Source: Yinghuangia seranimata
GTDB lineage: Bacteria > Actinomycetota > Actinomycetes > Streptomycetales > Streptomycetaceae
Assembly (NCBI RefSeq): GCF_029953285.1
Contig: NZ_JASAOI010000078.1
Location: 1 to 64,000 of the forward strand
Length of the DNA: 64,000 bases
Reading direction: 5' to 3'
Shown: positions 47,169 through 57,295 of the stretch, in pieces
How positions within the stretch are numbered: the stretch's first letter is position 1
Layout of the letters: each line of letters begins with the position of its first letter
The notes under the pieces: generated by a model
The model's database searches: none
The model's input: the letters and a program-made list of their open reading frames with translations, nothing else
What the model was told of the DNA's origin: nothing
Program-made: the position numbers and the translations under genes

Positions 47169-48320
47169 GTGAAGACGGTGCTTCGATCCCGCGGCCTTGC
47201 CCGCCGCACCGCGGCGCTCGGCGCCGCGACCGTCCTCGTGCTCGGCGCCGCCGCGTGCGGCAGCGCGAAGGAGTCGTCCGGCGGTGGCGGGGCGAGCTCC
47301 GGGGCCAGCGGCGGTACCGGCGTCACCGTCGACAAGGGGTTCAAGGTCGGCCTGCTGCTGCCCGAGAACAAGACGGCCCGCTACGAGAAGTTCGACAAGC
47401 CGTTCTTCGAGCAGAAGATGCGCACGCTGTGCCCCAAGTGCGAGGTGCAGTACGCCAACGCGCAGCAGCAGGCCAGCACCCAGCAGCAGCAGGCCGAGGC
47501 CATGCTCACCAACGGCGTCAACGTCCTGGTGCTGGACGCCGTCGACACCAAGGCGGCCGCGGCCATCGTCGACTCGGCCAAGGCCAAGGGCGTCCCGGTC
47601 ATCGCGTACGACCGCCTCGCCCAGGGACCGATCAACGGCTACGTGTCGTTCGACAACACGACCGTCGGCAAGATCCAGGGCACCTCGCTCCTCGAGGGCC
47701 TCAAGAAGGGCGGCGACCCCAAGCGCGGCTCGATCATCATGATCAACGGCTCGCCGACCGACCCCAACGCCGGCGAGTTCAAGAGCGGTGCGCACTCCGT
47801 GCTCGACAACCAGGTGGTCATCGGCCGTGAGTACGACACCCCGGACTGGTCGAACGACAAGGCGCAGAGCGAGACCGAGCAGGCCATCACCGCGCTCGGC
47901 GGCCCCGGCAAGGTGATCGGCGCCTACTCGGCCAACGACGGCATGGCGGGCGGTGTGATCGCGGCGCTCAAGGCGGCGAACTTCAACCCCGTGCCGCCGG
48001 TCACCGGGCAGGACGCCGAGCTCGCCGCGATCCAGCGGATCCTCACCGGCGACCAGTACATGACGGTGTTCAAGCCGTACCAGCCCGAGGCCGACACCGC
48101 GGCCGACATGGCGGTCGCGGCGGCCACCGGCAAGAAGTTCTCCGGCGACCTCACGACGAAGAACAACGGCACGCTCGACGTCAGCGCGATCATCCTCAAC
48201 CCGCAGCCGGTCACCAAGTCCAACGTCAAGGACACCGTGGCGAAGCCGCCGTACTACTCGGTCGCGGAGATCTGCACGCCCGACTACGCCGCGGCGTGCA
48301 AGGCCGCGGGGCTGACCTGA
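47169..48320 (+). CDS. sugar ABC transporter substrate-binding lipoprotein, XylF-like
   Basis: A 383-residue lipoprotein that captures a pentose or hexose outside the membrane for the importer coded next. The signal peptide ends in a lipobox (VLGAAACGS, lipidated Cys near 28) and a Gly/Ser-rich tether. The mature part has the type I periplasmic-binding fold of the CUT2 class: KVGLLLPENKTARYEKFDKP near 57, DAVDTKAAAAIVDSAKAKG near 120 and GYVSFDNTTVGKIQGTSLL near 157. This is closest to D-xylose-binding XylF. GTG at 47169 follows AGGGAGG. Sugar specificity is inferred. Confidence 0.9.
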   Translation: MKTVLRSRGLARRTAALGAATVLVLGAAACGSAKESSGGGGASSGASGGTGVTVDKGFKVGLLLPENKTARYEKFDKPFFEQKMRTLCPKCEVQYANAQQQASTQQQQAEAMLTNGVNVLVLDAVDTKAAAAIVDSAKAKGVPVIAYDRLAQGPINGYVSFDNTTVGKIQGTSLLEGLKKGGDPKRGSIIMINGSPTDPNAGEFKSGAHSVLDNQVVIGREYDTPDWSNDKAQSETEQAITALGGPGKVIGAYSANDGMAGGVIAALKAANFNPVPPVTGQDAELAAIQRILTGDQYMTVFKPYQPEADTAADMAVAAATGKKFSGDLTTKNNGTLDVSAIILNPQPVTKSNVKDTVAKPPYYSVAEICTPDYAAACKAAGLT

Positions 48321-48334
48321 GGGGGCTGAGCGGC

Positions 48335-49144
48335 ATGGCGGACACGGCCGACTCCTCGGGCACCCCCGTTCTGGCGCTGAGCGGCGTCTCCAAGCGCTTC
48401 GGCGCCGTCCAGGCGCTCTCCGAGGTCGACCTGGACGTCCGCGCGGGCGAGGTGGTCGCGCTGGTCGGCGACAACGGCGCGGGCAAGTCGACCCTGATCA
48501 AGGTGATCGCGGGCGTCGGCCCGCCGGACAGCGGCACGCTCACGTGGGAGGGGCGCCCGGTCGCCGTCGCCAAGCCGCACGACGCGCAGGCGCTCGGCAT
48601 CGCGACCGTCTACCAGGACCTCGCGCTGTGCGAGAACCTCGACGTGGTCGCCAACCTCTTCCTCGGCCGCGAGCTGATGCGCGGCATCGCGCTGGACGAG
48701 GTGGGCATGGAGAAGCAGGCCACCGAGCTGCTGACCACGCTGTCGGTGAAGATCCCCAGCGTCCGGATCCCGGTCGCGTCGCTGTCCGGCGGCCAGCGGC
48801 AGACCGTCGCGATCTCGCGGTCGCTGCTCGGCGACCCCAAGGTCGTGCTGCTGGACGAGCCGACCGCGGCGCTCGGCGTCGAGCAGACCGCGCAGGTCCT
48901 GGACCTGATCGAACGGCTGCGGGACCGGGGCCTGGGGGTGATCGTCATCAGCCACAACCTCGACGACGTGTTCGCCGTCGCCGACCGGATCGCGGTGCTG
49001 CGGCTCGGCCGCAACAACGGCGTGTTCGACCGGCGGACCGTGTCGCGCGAGGACCTGCTCGCGGCGATCACCGGCGCCATCGACAACGTGGTGACGCGGC
49101 GGCAGGCCCGCAAGAGCGGCGAGGACAGGGGTGACCAGTCATGA
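48335..49144 (+). CDS. sugar ABC transporter ATP-binding protein, single domain
   Basis: A 269-residue ATPase that powers uptake with the neighbouring permease. It shows [16 protein letters not shown] near residue 46, [16 protein letters not shown] near 149 and [13 protein letters not shown] near 168. Most CUT2-class sugar importers use a double-length ATPase of about 500 residues. This one has a single domain, as in FrcA-type fructose importers, so two copies must pair. ATG at 48335 lies 14 bases after the binding-protein stop. Its own stop overlaps the permease start (ATGA). Confidence 0.92.
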   Translation: MADTADSSGTPVLALSGVSKRFGAVQALSEVDLDVRAGEVVALVGDNGAGKSTLIKVIAGVGPPDSGTLTWEGRPVAVAKPHDAQALGIATVYQDLALCENLDVVANLFLGRELMRGIALDEVGMEKQATELLTTLSVKIPSVRIPVASLSGGQRQTVAISRSLLGDPKVVLLDEPTAALGVEQTAQVLDLIERLRDRGLGVIVISHNLDDVFAVADRIAVLRLGRNNGVFDRRTVSREDLLAAITGAIDNVVTRRQARKSGEDRGDQS

Positions 49145-50499
49145 CCGATCAGCCCCCTGGTGGCGGCAGCGGCGGCGTCGACCCCGAGCGCCCCCTCGAC
49201 GTCCCCGAGCCCCCGGTCACCCCCGGCGGCCCGGAGCAGCCCGAGCCGAGCGGCAGCGTCGTCCCGCCGTCCGCCGCGGTGTCCCAGGTCGACCCGCGGC
49301 TGGTGATGCGCCAGCAGGGCTTCGGCGGCTACCTGTCGGAGTTCAAACGGCGTGTGCGCGGCGGCGAACTCGGCTCGCTGCCGGTCATCTTCGGCCTCAT
49401 CGTGATCTGGATCGTGTTCTGGTCGCTCAACGACCGGTTCCTGTCCGCGCAGAACCTGTCGAACCTGTCGGTCCAGATCGCCTCGACCGGCCTCATCTCG
49501 GTCGGCATCGTCTTCGTCCTGCTGCTCGGCGAGATCGACCTGTCCATCGGCTCGGTCAGCGGCCTGGCCGCCGCACTGCTCGCCGTCCTCAACATCAACC
49601 ACGGCTGGGGCGACCTCGCCTCGATCTTCGCCGCGATGGGCGTGGGCCTCGGGATCGGCCTCATCCAGGGCTTCTTCTTCGCCAAGGTCGGCGTCCCCGC
49701 CTTCGTCGTCACCCTCGCCGGCCTCATCGGCTGGCTGGGCCTCCAGCTGTACGTCCTCGGCGACCAGGGCACCATCAACCTGCGCTACGGCGGCACCATC
49801 CACAAGCTGACCAGCTACTACTTCGACCAGGTGATCGTCGGTTACGTGATCGCCGCCGTGCTGGTCGGGCTGTACGCCGTCAGCCGCTACCTCGAGTACC
49901 GGCGCCGCCGGGACGCGGGCCTCGCCGTCGTCCCCGTCCAGGACCTCGCGCTGCGCACCGGCCTCCTCGCGGTCATCGCCTTCGTCGTCGCCTACGTGCT
50001 CAACCAGTGGAAGGGCACGCCGCTCGCGCTGCTGATCTTCCTCGGCTTCGTGATCGTCGGCGACATCGTGCTGCGCCGCACCCGCTACGGCCGGCAGATC
50101 TACGCGGTCGGCGGCGGCATCGAGGCGGCCCGCCGCGCCGGCGTCAACGTGTCGTTCATCCGGATCTCGGTCTTCATGATCTGCTCGATGATGGCCGCGC
50201 TCGGCGGCGTGTTCGCGGCCTCGCGCATCGTGTCCGCGGGCCAGAGCACCGGCAGCGGCGACGTGCTGACCAACGCCATCGCCGCCGCGGTCATCGGCGG
50301 CACCAGCCTGTTCGGCGGCCGCGGATCCACGTACTCGGCACTGCTCGGCATGCTGGTCATCGGCTCGATCTCCTCGGGCATGGACCTGCAATCCGTGAAC
50401 TCGTCCGTCAAACTGATGATCACCGGTGCGGTATTGCTCGCCGCGGTGGTCCTCGACTCCGTGTCGCGGCGCAGCCAGAAGGCGAGCGGCCGCGCCTGA
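49141..50499 (+). CDS. sugar ABC transporter permease, XylH-like
   Basis: A 452-residue membrane channel subunit of the ribose/xylose/fructose class. A Pro-rich cytoplasmic N-terminus of about 70 residues precedes roughly ten helices. The family motif [20 protein letters not shown] lies near 135, and [20 protein letters not shown] near 382 is typical for CUT2 permeases. ATG at 49141 overlaps the ATPase stop by 4 bases. It has an unusually long cytoplasmic loop with RRRRDAG-like basic residues in the middle. A GC hairpin ends the operon. Confidence 0.92.
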   Translation: MTDQPPGGGSGGVDPERPLDVPEPPVTPGGPEQPEPSGSVVPPSAAVSQVDPRLVMRQQGFGGYLSEFKRRVRGGELGSLPVIFGLIVIWIVFWSLNDRFLSAQNLSNLSVQIASTGLISVGIVFVLLLGEIDLSIGSVSGLAAALLAVLNINHGWGDLASIFAAMGVGLGIGLIQGFFFAKVGVPAFVVTLAGLIGWLGLQLYVLGDQGTINLRYGGTIHKLTSYYFDQVIVGYVIAAVLVGLYAVSRYLEYRRRRDAGLAVVPVQDLALRTGLLAVIAFVVAYVLNQWKGTPLALLIFLGFVIVGDIVLRRTRYGRQIYAVGGGIEAARRAGVNVSFIRISVFMICSMMAALGGVFAASRIVSAGQSTGSGDVLTNAIAAAVIGGTSLFGGRGSTYSALLGMLVIGSISSGMDLQSVNSSVKLMITGAVLLAAVVLDSVSRRSQKASGRA

Positions 50500-50515
50500 C
50501 ACCCGGCGCGTTCGC

Positions 50516-50541
50516 CCCGCGCCCGGGTCGCCGGGCGCGGG
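50516..50541 (+). terminator. terminator after the sugar-importer operon
   Basis: A perfect 11-bp stem (CCCGCGCCCGG and its complement) with a 4-base loop lies 16 bases after the permease stop. Confidence 0.75.
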
Positions 50542-50672
50542 TGACTACGCGTAAAGCGGGGATAAGGGCGAAGGCGAACCGGGAGCACCCTGTCCCGCGT
50601 CTAGACTCGATAAGCGCGTTTCCCGCCTCGGGGACGGGCGAGAACCGCGAAAGACCGATTGAGGAGGTACGG

Positions 50673-52625
50673 GTGGGCCTGCTGGAGAGCATTCGAGGAC
50701 CCCGTGATCTCAAGGCACTCTCCCCGGAGCAGCTCACCGTGCTCGCCGGCGAGATCCGCGAATTCCTGGTGGACTCCGTCTCTCGCACAGGCGGTCACCT
50801 GGGACCCAACCTGGGGGTCGTCGAGCTGACCCTCGCCCTCCACCGGGTCTTCGACTCGCCGCGCGACAAGATCCTGTGGGACACCGGGCACCAGTCGTAC
50901 GTCCACAAGATCGTCACCGGCCGGCACGACTTCTCCAAGCTCCGCCAGGAGGGCGGCGTCTCGGGTTACCCGAGTCAGGCGGAGTCCGAGCACGACGTGA
51001 TCGAGAACTCACACGCCTCGACGGTGCTGTCGTACGCCGACGGGTTCGCCAAGGCGTACCAGATCCGCGGCCTGAACGACCGGCACGTCGTCGCGGTCAT
51101 CGGTGACGGCGCGCTTACCGGCGGCATGGCCTGGGAGGCGCTGAACAACATCGCCGCCGCCAAGGACCGCCCGGTCATCATCGTCGTCAACGACAACGAG
51201 CGCTCCTACGCCCCGACCACCGGCGGCCTCGCCAACCACCTCGCGACGCTGCGCACCACGCGCGGCTACGAGCGGTTCCTCGACTGGGGCAAGGGCGTCC
51301 TCGGCCGCACGCCGGTCGTCGGCGGCCCGGTGTACGACATCCTGCACGGCGCCAAGAAGGGCCTGAAGGACTTCGTCGCGCCGCAGGGCCTCTTCGAGGA
51401 CCTCGGCCTCAAGTACATCGGTCCGGTCGACGGCCACGACCCCGAGCAGCTGGAGACCGCGCTGCGCCGCGCCCGCGGCTTCGGCGGCCCGGTCATCGTG
51501 CACGCGCTCACCCAGAAGGGCCGCGGCTACGACCCGGCGCGCAACGACGAGGCCGACCAGTTCCACGCGGTCGGCGTCATCAACCCGGAGACCGGCCTGC
51601 CGGTCGCCAAGGCCGCCGGCGAGTCGTGGACCTCGGTGTTCGCCGACGAGATGGTGAAGATCGGCGCCGAGCGGCAGGACGTGGTGGGCATCACCGCGGC
51701 CATGCTGATCCCGGTCGGCCTGCACAAGTTCGCCGCGGCCTACCCGGACCGCACGTTCGACGTCGGCATCGCCGAGCAGCACGCCGTCACCTCGGCGGCG
51801 GGCCTCGCGCTCGGCGGGCTGCACCCGGTCGTGGCGGTGTACGCGACGTTCCTGAACCGCGCGTTCGACCAGGTGCTCATGGACTGCGCGCTGCACAAGT
51901 GCGGCGTGACCTTCGTGCTCGACCGCGCCGGCGTCACCGGCGACGACGGGGCGAGCCACAACGGCATGTGGGACATGTCGCTCCTGCAGATCGTGCCGGG
52001 GCTGCGGCTCGCCGCCCCGCGCGACGCGGCGCAGGTGCGCATGCAGCTGCGCGAGGCCGTCGAGGTGGACGACGCGCCGACCGTGGTGCGGTTCGCCAAG
52101 GGCGTCGTCGGCCCGGAGATCCCCGCGGTCGGCCGGATCGGCGGCATGGACGTGCTGCGCCGCACCGGTCCCGAGCGCAACGGCGGCGGCGAGGGCGGCG
52201 ACGTGCTGATCGTCACCGTCGGCGCGATGGCCGAGATCGGCGTCGAGGTCGCCGACCGGCTCGCCGACCAGGGCATCGTGGCCACCGTGGTGGACCCGCG
52301 CTGGGTCAAGCCGGTCGACCCGGAGCTGCCGGGTCTGGCGGCGCGGCACCGCGTCGTCGTCACGATCGAGAACAACGGGCGCACCGGCGGCGTGGGCGCG
52401 GCGATCGCGCAGGCGCTGCGCGACGCGGGCGTGGACGTGCCGCTGCGCGACTTCGGCATCCCGCAGGAGTTCCTCGACCACGCCAAGCCGGGCGTGATCC
52501 TGGAGCGCATCGGGCTCAACGCGCAGGACATCTCGCGCAAGGTCGTCGAGGAGGTCGCGCGGCTGACCGGCGCGGAGGGCGCGGCGGTGCAGCGCGAGGG
52601 CGAGGAGCCGCAGCCGGCCTCGTGA
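50673..52625 (+). CDS. dxs: 1-deoxy-D-xylulose-5-phosphate synthase
   Basis: Condenses pyruvate with glyceraldehyde 3-phosphate to give DXP, the first step of the MEP isoprenoid pathway and a precursor of thiamine and pyridoxal. It needs thiamine diphosphate and Mg2+. The 650-residue product has [20 protein letters not shown] near residue 36, the cofactor motif [20 protein letters not shown] near 143 with NDN near 176, and [20 protein letters not shown] near 363 with the catalytic Glu. GTG at 50673 follows AGGAGG. It is monocistronic. Streptomycetes often have a second dxs elsewhere; this copy looks complete. Confidence 0.97.
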   Translation: MGLLESIRGPRDLKALSPEQLTVLAGEIREFLVDSVSRTGGHLGPNLGVVELTLALHRVFDSPRDKILWDTGHQSYVHKIVTGRHDFSKLRQEGGVSGYPSQAESEHDVIENSHASTVLSYADGFAKAYQIRGLNDRHVVAVIGDGALTGGMAWEALNNIAAAKDRPVIIVVNDNERSYAPTTGGLANHLATLRTTRGYERFLDWGKGVLGRTPVVGGPVYDILHGAKKGLKDFVAPQGLFEDLGLKYIGPVDGHDPEQLETALRRARGFGGPVIVHALTQKGRGYDPARNDEADQFHAVGVINPETGLPVAKAAGESWTSVFADEMVKIGAERQDVVGITAAMLIPVGLHKFAAAYPDRTFDVGIAEQHAVTSAAGLALGGLHPVVAVYATFLNRAFDQVLMDCALHKCGVTFVLDRAGVTGDDGASHNGMWDMSLLQIVPGLRLAAPRDAAQVRMQLREAVEVDDAPTVVRFAKGVVGPEIPAVGRIGGMDVLRRTGPERNGGGEGGDVLIVTVGAMAEIGVEVADRLADQGIVATVVDPRWVKPVDPELPGLAARHRVVVTIENNGRTGGVGAAIAQALRDAGVDVPLRDFGIPQEFLDHAKPGVILERIGLNAQDISRKVVEEVARLTGAEGAAVQREGEEPQPAS

Positions 52626-52651
52626 GGCCGTCGGGCTGATGTGAGCGCGGG

Positions 52652-52689
52652 TCGGCCCCGCACCCGGTTCCGGCCGGGTGCGGGGCCGA
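52652..52689 (+). terminator. terminator after dxs
   Basis: A perfect 16-bp stem (TCGGCCCCGCACCCGG and its complement) with a 6-base loop lies 26 bases after the stop. Confidence 0.8.
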
Positions 52690-52833
52690 TCGGCGTTTCG
52701 CGGCCCGCCGATTGACCCGCTCCACCCGATTCACCCGGACGCGCCGGGAGAAGACCGGACTGAAGCGCGACATATCGGTTAATCATGACCCTGATCTCGT
52801 GTGCCCGAAGCGGGATCGGGAGGTGGTGCACCG

Positions 52834-54366
52834 ATGAGCACGTCGAGTCCCCCGCGGCCGGGTCCGTTCCGGACCAAGAGCGTCGAGCAGTCGATCCGCG
52901 ACACCGAGGACCCGGAGCACGGACTCAAACGCGAGCTGTCCGCGCTCGACCTCACGGTCTTCGGTGTCGGCGTCATCATCGGCACCGGCATCTTCGTGCT
53001 GACCGGCACCGTGGCGCGCAACACGGCGGGGCCCGCGGTCGCGCTGTCGTTCGTGGTCAGCGGCATCGTGTGCGGGCTGGCGGCGCTGTGCTACGCCGAG
53101 TTCTCCTCGACGGTGCCGGTCGCCGGATCGGCGTACACCTTCGCGTACACGTCGATCGGCGAGCTGCCGGCGTGGATCATCGGCTGGGACCTCATCCTCG
53201 AACTCGCGCTCGGCGCGGCGGTGGTCGCGGTCGGCTGGTCGGGGTACGTGCAGTCGCTGCTGTCGTCCGCCGACATCACGTTGCCCAACGCCATCAACGG
53301 CGGCACCGACGCGGACTGGGGCTTCAACCTGCCGGCCGCGCTGCTGGTGCTGCTGCTGACCGCGATCCTGGTCTTCGGCGTCAAGCTGTCGTCGCGGCTG
53401 ACCGCACTGATCGTGGCGATCAAGGTGGCGGTCGTGCTGATCGTCATCTTCGCGGGGCTGTTCTTCGTGAAGGCCGACAACTACACGCCGTTCATCCCGC
53501 CCAAGCAGCCGTCAGGGGCGGGCACCGGGGGGCTCAAGCAGCCGCTCATCGAATGGCTGACCCCGTTCGAGCCGTCGACGTTCGGCGTGATGGGCATCTT
53601 CTTCGGCGCCGCCACGGTGTTCTTCGCGTTCATCGGCTTCGACATCGTCGCGAGCGCCGCCGAGGAGACCCGCAGGCCGCAGCGCGACCTGCCGATCGGG
53701 ATCCTGGGCTCGCTGGGCATCTGCACGGTGCTGTACGTCGCGGTGTCGATCGTCGTCACCGGCATGCAGAACTACACCGAGCTGTCGATCTCGGCGCCGC
53801 TGTCGGACGCCTTCAAGGCGGTCGGGCACGGCGGCTGGGCGTGGGTCGTCAACATCGGCGCGGTCGCCGGCCTGACCTCCGTCACGATGATCATGCTGCT
53901 CGGCCAGAGCCGGGTCTTCTTCGCGATGAGCCGCGACGGCCTCATCCCGCGGTTCTTCAGCGAGACCCACCCGAAGTACCGGACGCCCTACCGGTCGACG
54001 ATCGCCCTCGGCCTGGTCGTCGCGGGCGTGGCGGGTGTCATCCCGCTCAAGCAACTCGCCGAACTGGTCAACATCGGGACGCTGTTCGCCTTCATCGTCG
54101 TGGCGATCGGCGTCATCATCCTCCGCCGGACCCGCCCCGACCTGCCGCGTTCCTTCCGCACCCCGCTGGTGCCGTGGCTGCCGATCGCCTCGGTGCTGGC
54201 CTGCCTGTGGCTCATGATCAACCTGCCGGTCGAGACGTGGTGGCGCTTCCTGGTCTGGATGGTGCTCGGCTTCGTCCTCTACTTCGGCTACAGCCGCCGG
54301 CACAGCCGCCTCGACGACGAGCCGACGGGCGTCGCCCCGCCGGGCGCCACGGGCCCGCCGGCCTAG
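52834..54366 (+). CDS. APC-family amino acid permease
   Basis: A 510-residue membrane transporter with 12 or more helices, of the cationic amino acid transporter-like branch. The N-terminus carries KRELSALDLTVFGVGVIIGT near residue 35 (substrate-binding helix 1), and FGAATVFFAFIGFDIVASAA near 263 is helix 6. The RRPQRDLPIGILGSL loop after it is a family mark. ATG at 52834 has GGGAGG upstream. It stands alone. The substrate is a guess from family: a neutral or basic amino acid, taken up with protons. Confidence 0.92.
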   Translation: MSTSSPPRPGPFRTKSVEQSIRDTEDPEHGLKRELSALDLTVFGVGVIIGTGIFVLTGTVARNTAGPAVALSFVVSGIVCGLAALCYAEFSSTVPVAGSAYTFAYTSIGELPAWIIGWDLILELALGAAVVAVGWSGYVQSLLSSADITLPNAINGGTDADWGFNLPAALLVLLLTAILVFGVKLSSRLTALIVAIKVAVVLIVIFAGLFFVKADNYTPFIPPKQPSGAGTGGLKQPLIEWLTPFEPSTFGVMGIFFGAATVFFAFIGFDIVASAAEETRRPQRDLPIGILGSLGICTVLYVAVSIVVTGMQNYTELSISAPLSDAFKAVGHGGWAWVVNIGAVAGLTSVTMIMLLGQSRVFFAMSRDGLIPRFFSETHPKYRTPYRSTIALGLVVAGVAGVIPLKQLAELVNIGTLFAFIVVAIGVIILRRTRPDLPRSFRTPLVPWLPIASVLACLWLMINLPVETWWRFLVWMVLGFVLYFGYSRRHSRLDDEPTGVAPPGATGPPA

Positions 54367-54462
54367 GCCGCTTCCGTCTGACGGCGGGTCGGCGTGGCAT
54401 CGGTAGCACCATCCGACAATGCGATTTGCCCGGTTTGTCGGCTGTTCCGCTAGCGTGGCGAC

Positions 54463-56079
54463 GTGCTTGGTCGCGTGCGACGCGTCGCGCTTCGCCCCCT
54501 GCCCTCGGCCCTCCTCCTGCTCGCGGTGGCCGCGGCGACCCACGTCCCGTCGTTCCTACGGGCGTTCTGGAACCCCGACGAGGGCTTCCTCGCCACGCAG
54601 GCCCGCATGCTCGGGGCGGGCGCCGACCTCTACACCGGCGTCGTCGACCGGAAGCCTCCAGCGCTGCCGTACCTCTACACGGCGGTCTTCCAGGTCTTCG
54701 GGCCGACCGCGTTGTGGCCCGTCAAGCTGCTCGCGGTCGGCGCGCACACGGCGACGGCCGGCCTGCTGCTCATGCTCGCCGCACGCCGCTACGGTCGCCC
54801 GGCCGGGCTCGCCGCCGGCCTGCTCTACCTCGTCGCCAGCATCGGCCTCGCCCCGCCCGACGCCCAGGCGGCGAACTTCGAGGTGTTCATACTCCCGGCC
54901 ACCGCAGCCGCCCTGGTCCTCGCGGACCGGGGCCGCTACGGCTGGGCAGGCGTCGCCGTCGCGGCGGCGGCACTGACAAAGCAGTCCGGCGCGGCGGTGC
55001 TGCTGCCGGTGGCGTACATGGCGTGGCGCGCCGGGGTGTCCGGCGGGCGAAAGTGCGAGAGGTCCGGTCAGCGTGACCGGCCCGGCGCGGGGCCGGAAAC
55101 CACCCCAGGGCCGCACTCGCGCACCCACGCCGTGCCGGGCCGCGTCCATGAGTTCCTCAGCGCCCGCGCCGTGCCGGGCCGCGTCCATGAGTTCCTCAGC
55201 GCCCGCACCACGCCGGGCCGCGTCCGCAAGTTCCTCAACACCCACGCCGCACTGGGCCGCCTGCTGCTCGGAGCCGTCCTCCCCGTCGCCCTCATCGCGC
55301 CGCTGTTCGGCGCCGGACGATTCCTCTTCTGGGTGGTCACCGCCTCCAGCGGCTACGCCTCGCTCAACGGCGGCTGGTTGCAGGCGCTGGCCCGGGCGTC
55401 CGGCAACCTCGGGATCGTCGTGGCGGCCGGACTACCCCTCGTCTGGGCGGCCTGGCGCGGCCGCCGTACCCGCGCGGACGCCGACCTGTGGCTGTGGCTC
55501 GCCGTCTCCGCCGTGGCCGTCGCCGCGGGGACGCGCTTCTTCGGGCACTACTACCTGCAGTTGCTGCCGCCACTCGTCGTGCTGGGCGTCGGCGGCGTGG
55601 CCCGGGGCGCGCTGCGGATGCGCTACGTCGCGGCGTACGCGCTGCTCTCCACCGCGGTCTTCACGACCCTCGCCCTGACCTGGCCGCAGGCCCGCCTCGA
55701 CCACATCCGCGACGTCGCCGCCACGATCCGCGCTCAGACCCGCCCCGACCAGCCGCTGCTCGTCTGGGGCATGAACCCGACCGTCTACTACTACGCGGAA
55801 CGCCCGCCCGCGACCCGCTTCCTGACCGCAGGCTTCCTCACCAACTTCGCCGGCGGCCGCCCACCCGACCAGGTCGGCCAGTCGTACGCGGTCCCCGGAG
55901 CCTGGGCCCAGTTCACCGCCGACGTCACCCGCACCCGCCCGACCCTCGTCGTCGACGACTCCGGCCACGCCCCGTACCGCCCCGAACGCATCCCCCGCTT
56001 CGAGGAGTTCCTCCGCACCAACTACCGCGAAGTCGCCCGCAGCGGCTCAACGGTCATCTACCGCCGCATCACGCCCTGA
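54463..56079 (+). CDS. GT-C family glycosyltransferase (GT39/ArnT-like)
   Basis: A 538-residue membrane enzyme with about ten helices that transfers a sugar from a polyprenyl-phosphate donor on the outer face of the membrane. The first loop has the catalytic acid motif WNPDEGFLATQARM near 37 and DRKPPALPYLY near 64, as in ArnT and PMT-like enzymes. Between helices near residues 200-265 lies an Arg/Pro-rich insert made of 13-residue tandem repeats, missing from usual family members. GTG at 54463 lies only 11 bases after a TAGCGT-like -10 element, so leaderless translation is possible. The acceptor is unknown. Confidence 0.88.
   Translation: MLGRVRRVALRPLPSALLLLAVAAATHVPSFLRAFWNPDEGFLATQARMLGAGADLYTGVVDRKPPALPYLYTAVFQVFGPTALWPVKLLAVGAHTATAGLLLMLAARRYGRPAGLAAGLLYLVASIGLAPPDAQAANFEVFILPATAAALVLADRGRYGWAGVAVAAAALTKQSGAAVLLPVAYMAWRAGVSGGRKCERSGQRDRPGAGPETTPGPHSRTHAVPGRVHEFLSARAVPGRVHEFLSARTTPGRVRKFLNTHAALGRLLLGAVLPVALIAPLFGAGRFLFWVVTASSGYASLNGGWLQALARASGNLGIVVAAGLPLVWAAWRGRRTRADADLWLWLAVSAVAVAAGTRFFGHYYLQLLPPLVVLGVGGVARGALRMRYVAAYALLSTAVFTTLALTWPQARLDHIRDVAATIRAQTRPDQPLLVWGMNPTVYYYAERPPATRFLTAGFLTNFAGGRPPDQVGQSYAVPGAWAQFTADVTRTRPTLVVDDSGHAPYRPERIPRFEEFLRTNYREVARSGSTVIYRRITP
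55129..55245 (+). repeat. 39-base tandem repeat inside the glycosyltransferase gene
   Basis: Two identical 39-base units (55129-55167 and 55168-55206) and a third, diverged one (55207-55245) code in frame for AVPGRVHEFLSAR, the same again, and TTPGRVRKFLNTH. A partial fourth unit (AALGRLL) follows. The identity of the first two copies points to a recent duplication. It probably lies in a cytoplasmic loop. Confidence 0.9.
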
Positions 56080-56097
56080 CCGTGCCGCCGACGGTCG

Positions 56098-56736
56098 CTA
56101 CTCCCGCCCCGTGACAGCGATCGTGACCCCCAGCGCGATCATCGACAGCCCGCCCGCGCCGCCCACCATCGACGTACGCCGCGGCGAGTTCGCGAACCAG
56201 TCCCGCGCACCGGCCGCCGCCAGGCCCCACACCATGTCCGACACGATGCCGATCGCGCAGAAGATCAGCCCGAGCAGCAGCATCTGCACCGCGACGTGCC
56301 CCTGCCCCCGGTCGACGAACTGCGGCAGCACGGCGGCAAAGAACACGATCGTCTTCGGGTTGGTCACCCCGACCGTGTAGCCCTCCCACGCCGTCCGCAG
56401 CGCCCCGTGCCCGACCGAGCCCCCGGTCGAGAACGCCTCCCGCAACGCACCCCGCGACCGCCACGCCTTGAACCCGAGATACATCAGGTACGCGGCCCCG
56501 ACCAGCTTCAACGTCCAGAACACCGTCGCCGACCGCTCCACGACCGACCCGAGCCCCAACGCGACCGCCACGACCAGCGTGTACGCCCCGAGCGTCCCCC
56601 CGACCACCGTCATCAACGCCGTCCGCCGCCCATGCGCCAACGCCCGCCCGACCACGAACAACACACTCGGCCCGGGAATGATGATCAGCACAAACGAAGC
56701 AGCGGCAAAGGCGGCAAGTTGCCCGGCAGAGATCAT
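56098..56736 (-). CDS. LysE/RhtB family amino acid exporter
   Basis: A 212-residue membrane protein with six helices that exports amino acids or related metabolites using proton or sodium force. The N-terminal signature FVLIIIPGPSVLFVVGRALA near residue 15 and GVTNPKTIVFFAAVLPQFVD near 122 are typical of LysE/RhtB proteins. ATG at 56736 (MISAGQLAAFAAASF) is the only good start. It converges on the glycosyltransferase with 18 bases between stop codons. The substrate cannot be read from sequence. Confidence 0.93.
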   Translation of the reverse strand: MISAGQLAAFAAASFVLIIIPGPSVLFVVGRALAHGRRTALMTVVGGTLGAYTLVVAVALGLGSVVERSATVFWTLKLVGAAYLMYLGFKAWRSRGALREAFSTGGSVGHGALRTAWEGYTVGVTNPKTIVFFAAVLPQFVDRGQGHVAVQMLLLGLIFCAIGIVSDMVWGLAAAGARDWFANSPRRTSMVGGAGGLSMIALGVTIAVTGRE

Positions 56737-56748
56737 GCGCCAGGGCTA

Positions 56749-57292
56749 TCACGGCCTTCGACGACACGCCACGGCTTTTTCCACGCCGTCACGCGGGCGT
56801 CGGCCACGGACCCGCTGCCAGTCGGGTGAACCGGTGATCTTCCACAGATCACGCTGCCGCTTGGTCGCGTCGATGTAGCTCGTCGCGCCGTGGCTCAGGT
56901 CGTTCCAAACGACCGCGTTGCGCACCGAGCATCGCGCCGCAGGCCAGCCCGAACGCGACCTCGCCGGTGAACGGTCCGTCGTGCGCGGCCTACAACGTGT
57001 CCCGGCACCCCTTCGGTCGGCAGATCTGCCTGTATGTCTTCCATCGCTCCCGCGCCGCCTCGTCGGCCGACAGCGCCATCTGCGCGGGCGTCCCGGGATT
57101 GACGACGGCGGGCCTGCCGTCAGGCACTCAGCGCTGGGCCAGGTGCAGCAGGCACTCCTTCAACACCACGCGGTCCGCCCGGAACGGCGGCAACTCCCCG
57201 CGCGTGTAGACTGCATAGCTCCACCCGCGATGCGAATACTGCATCGGGTCGACGAAGTCATAGCCGCCGCTCCGCCCGCCGTCGTCGTCCCG
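56749..57292 (-). pseudogene. decayed gene fragments downstream of the Rhs immunity gene
   Basis: On the minus strand this stretch reads as protein-like pieces broken by stops and a frameshift. First comes a start-less piece with GYDFVDPMQYSHRGWSYAVY and ending LKECLLHLAQR (stop at 57128). Then a 45-codon piece from GTG 57127 contains ADEAARERWKTYRQICRPKG (stop at 56990). In the same frame follows FTGEVAFGLACGAML, and a shifted frame continues with AVVWNDLSHGATSYIDATKR up to the stop at 56749. These look like remains of one or two small genes, perhaps old immunity genes of the Rhs locus. One short piece could still be expressed. Confidence 0.55.
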
Positions 57293-57295
57293 GGC

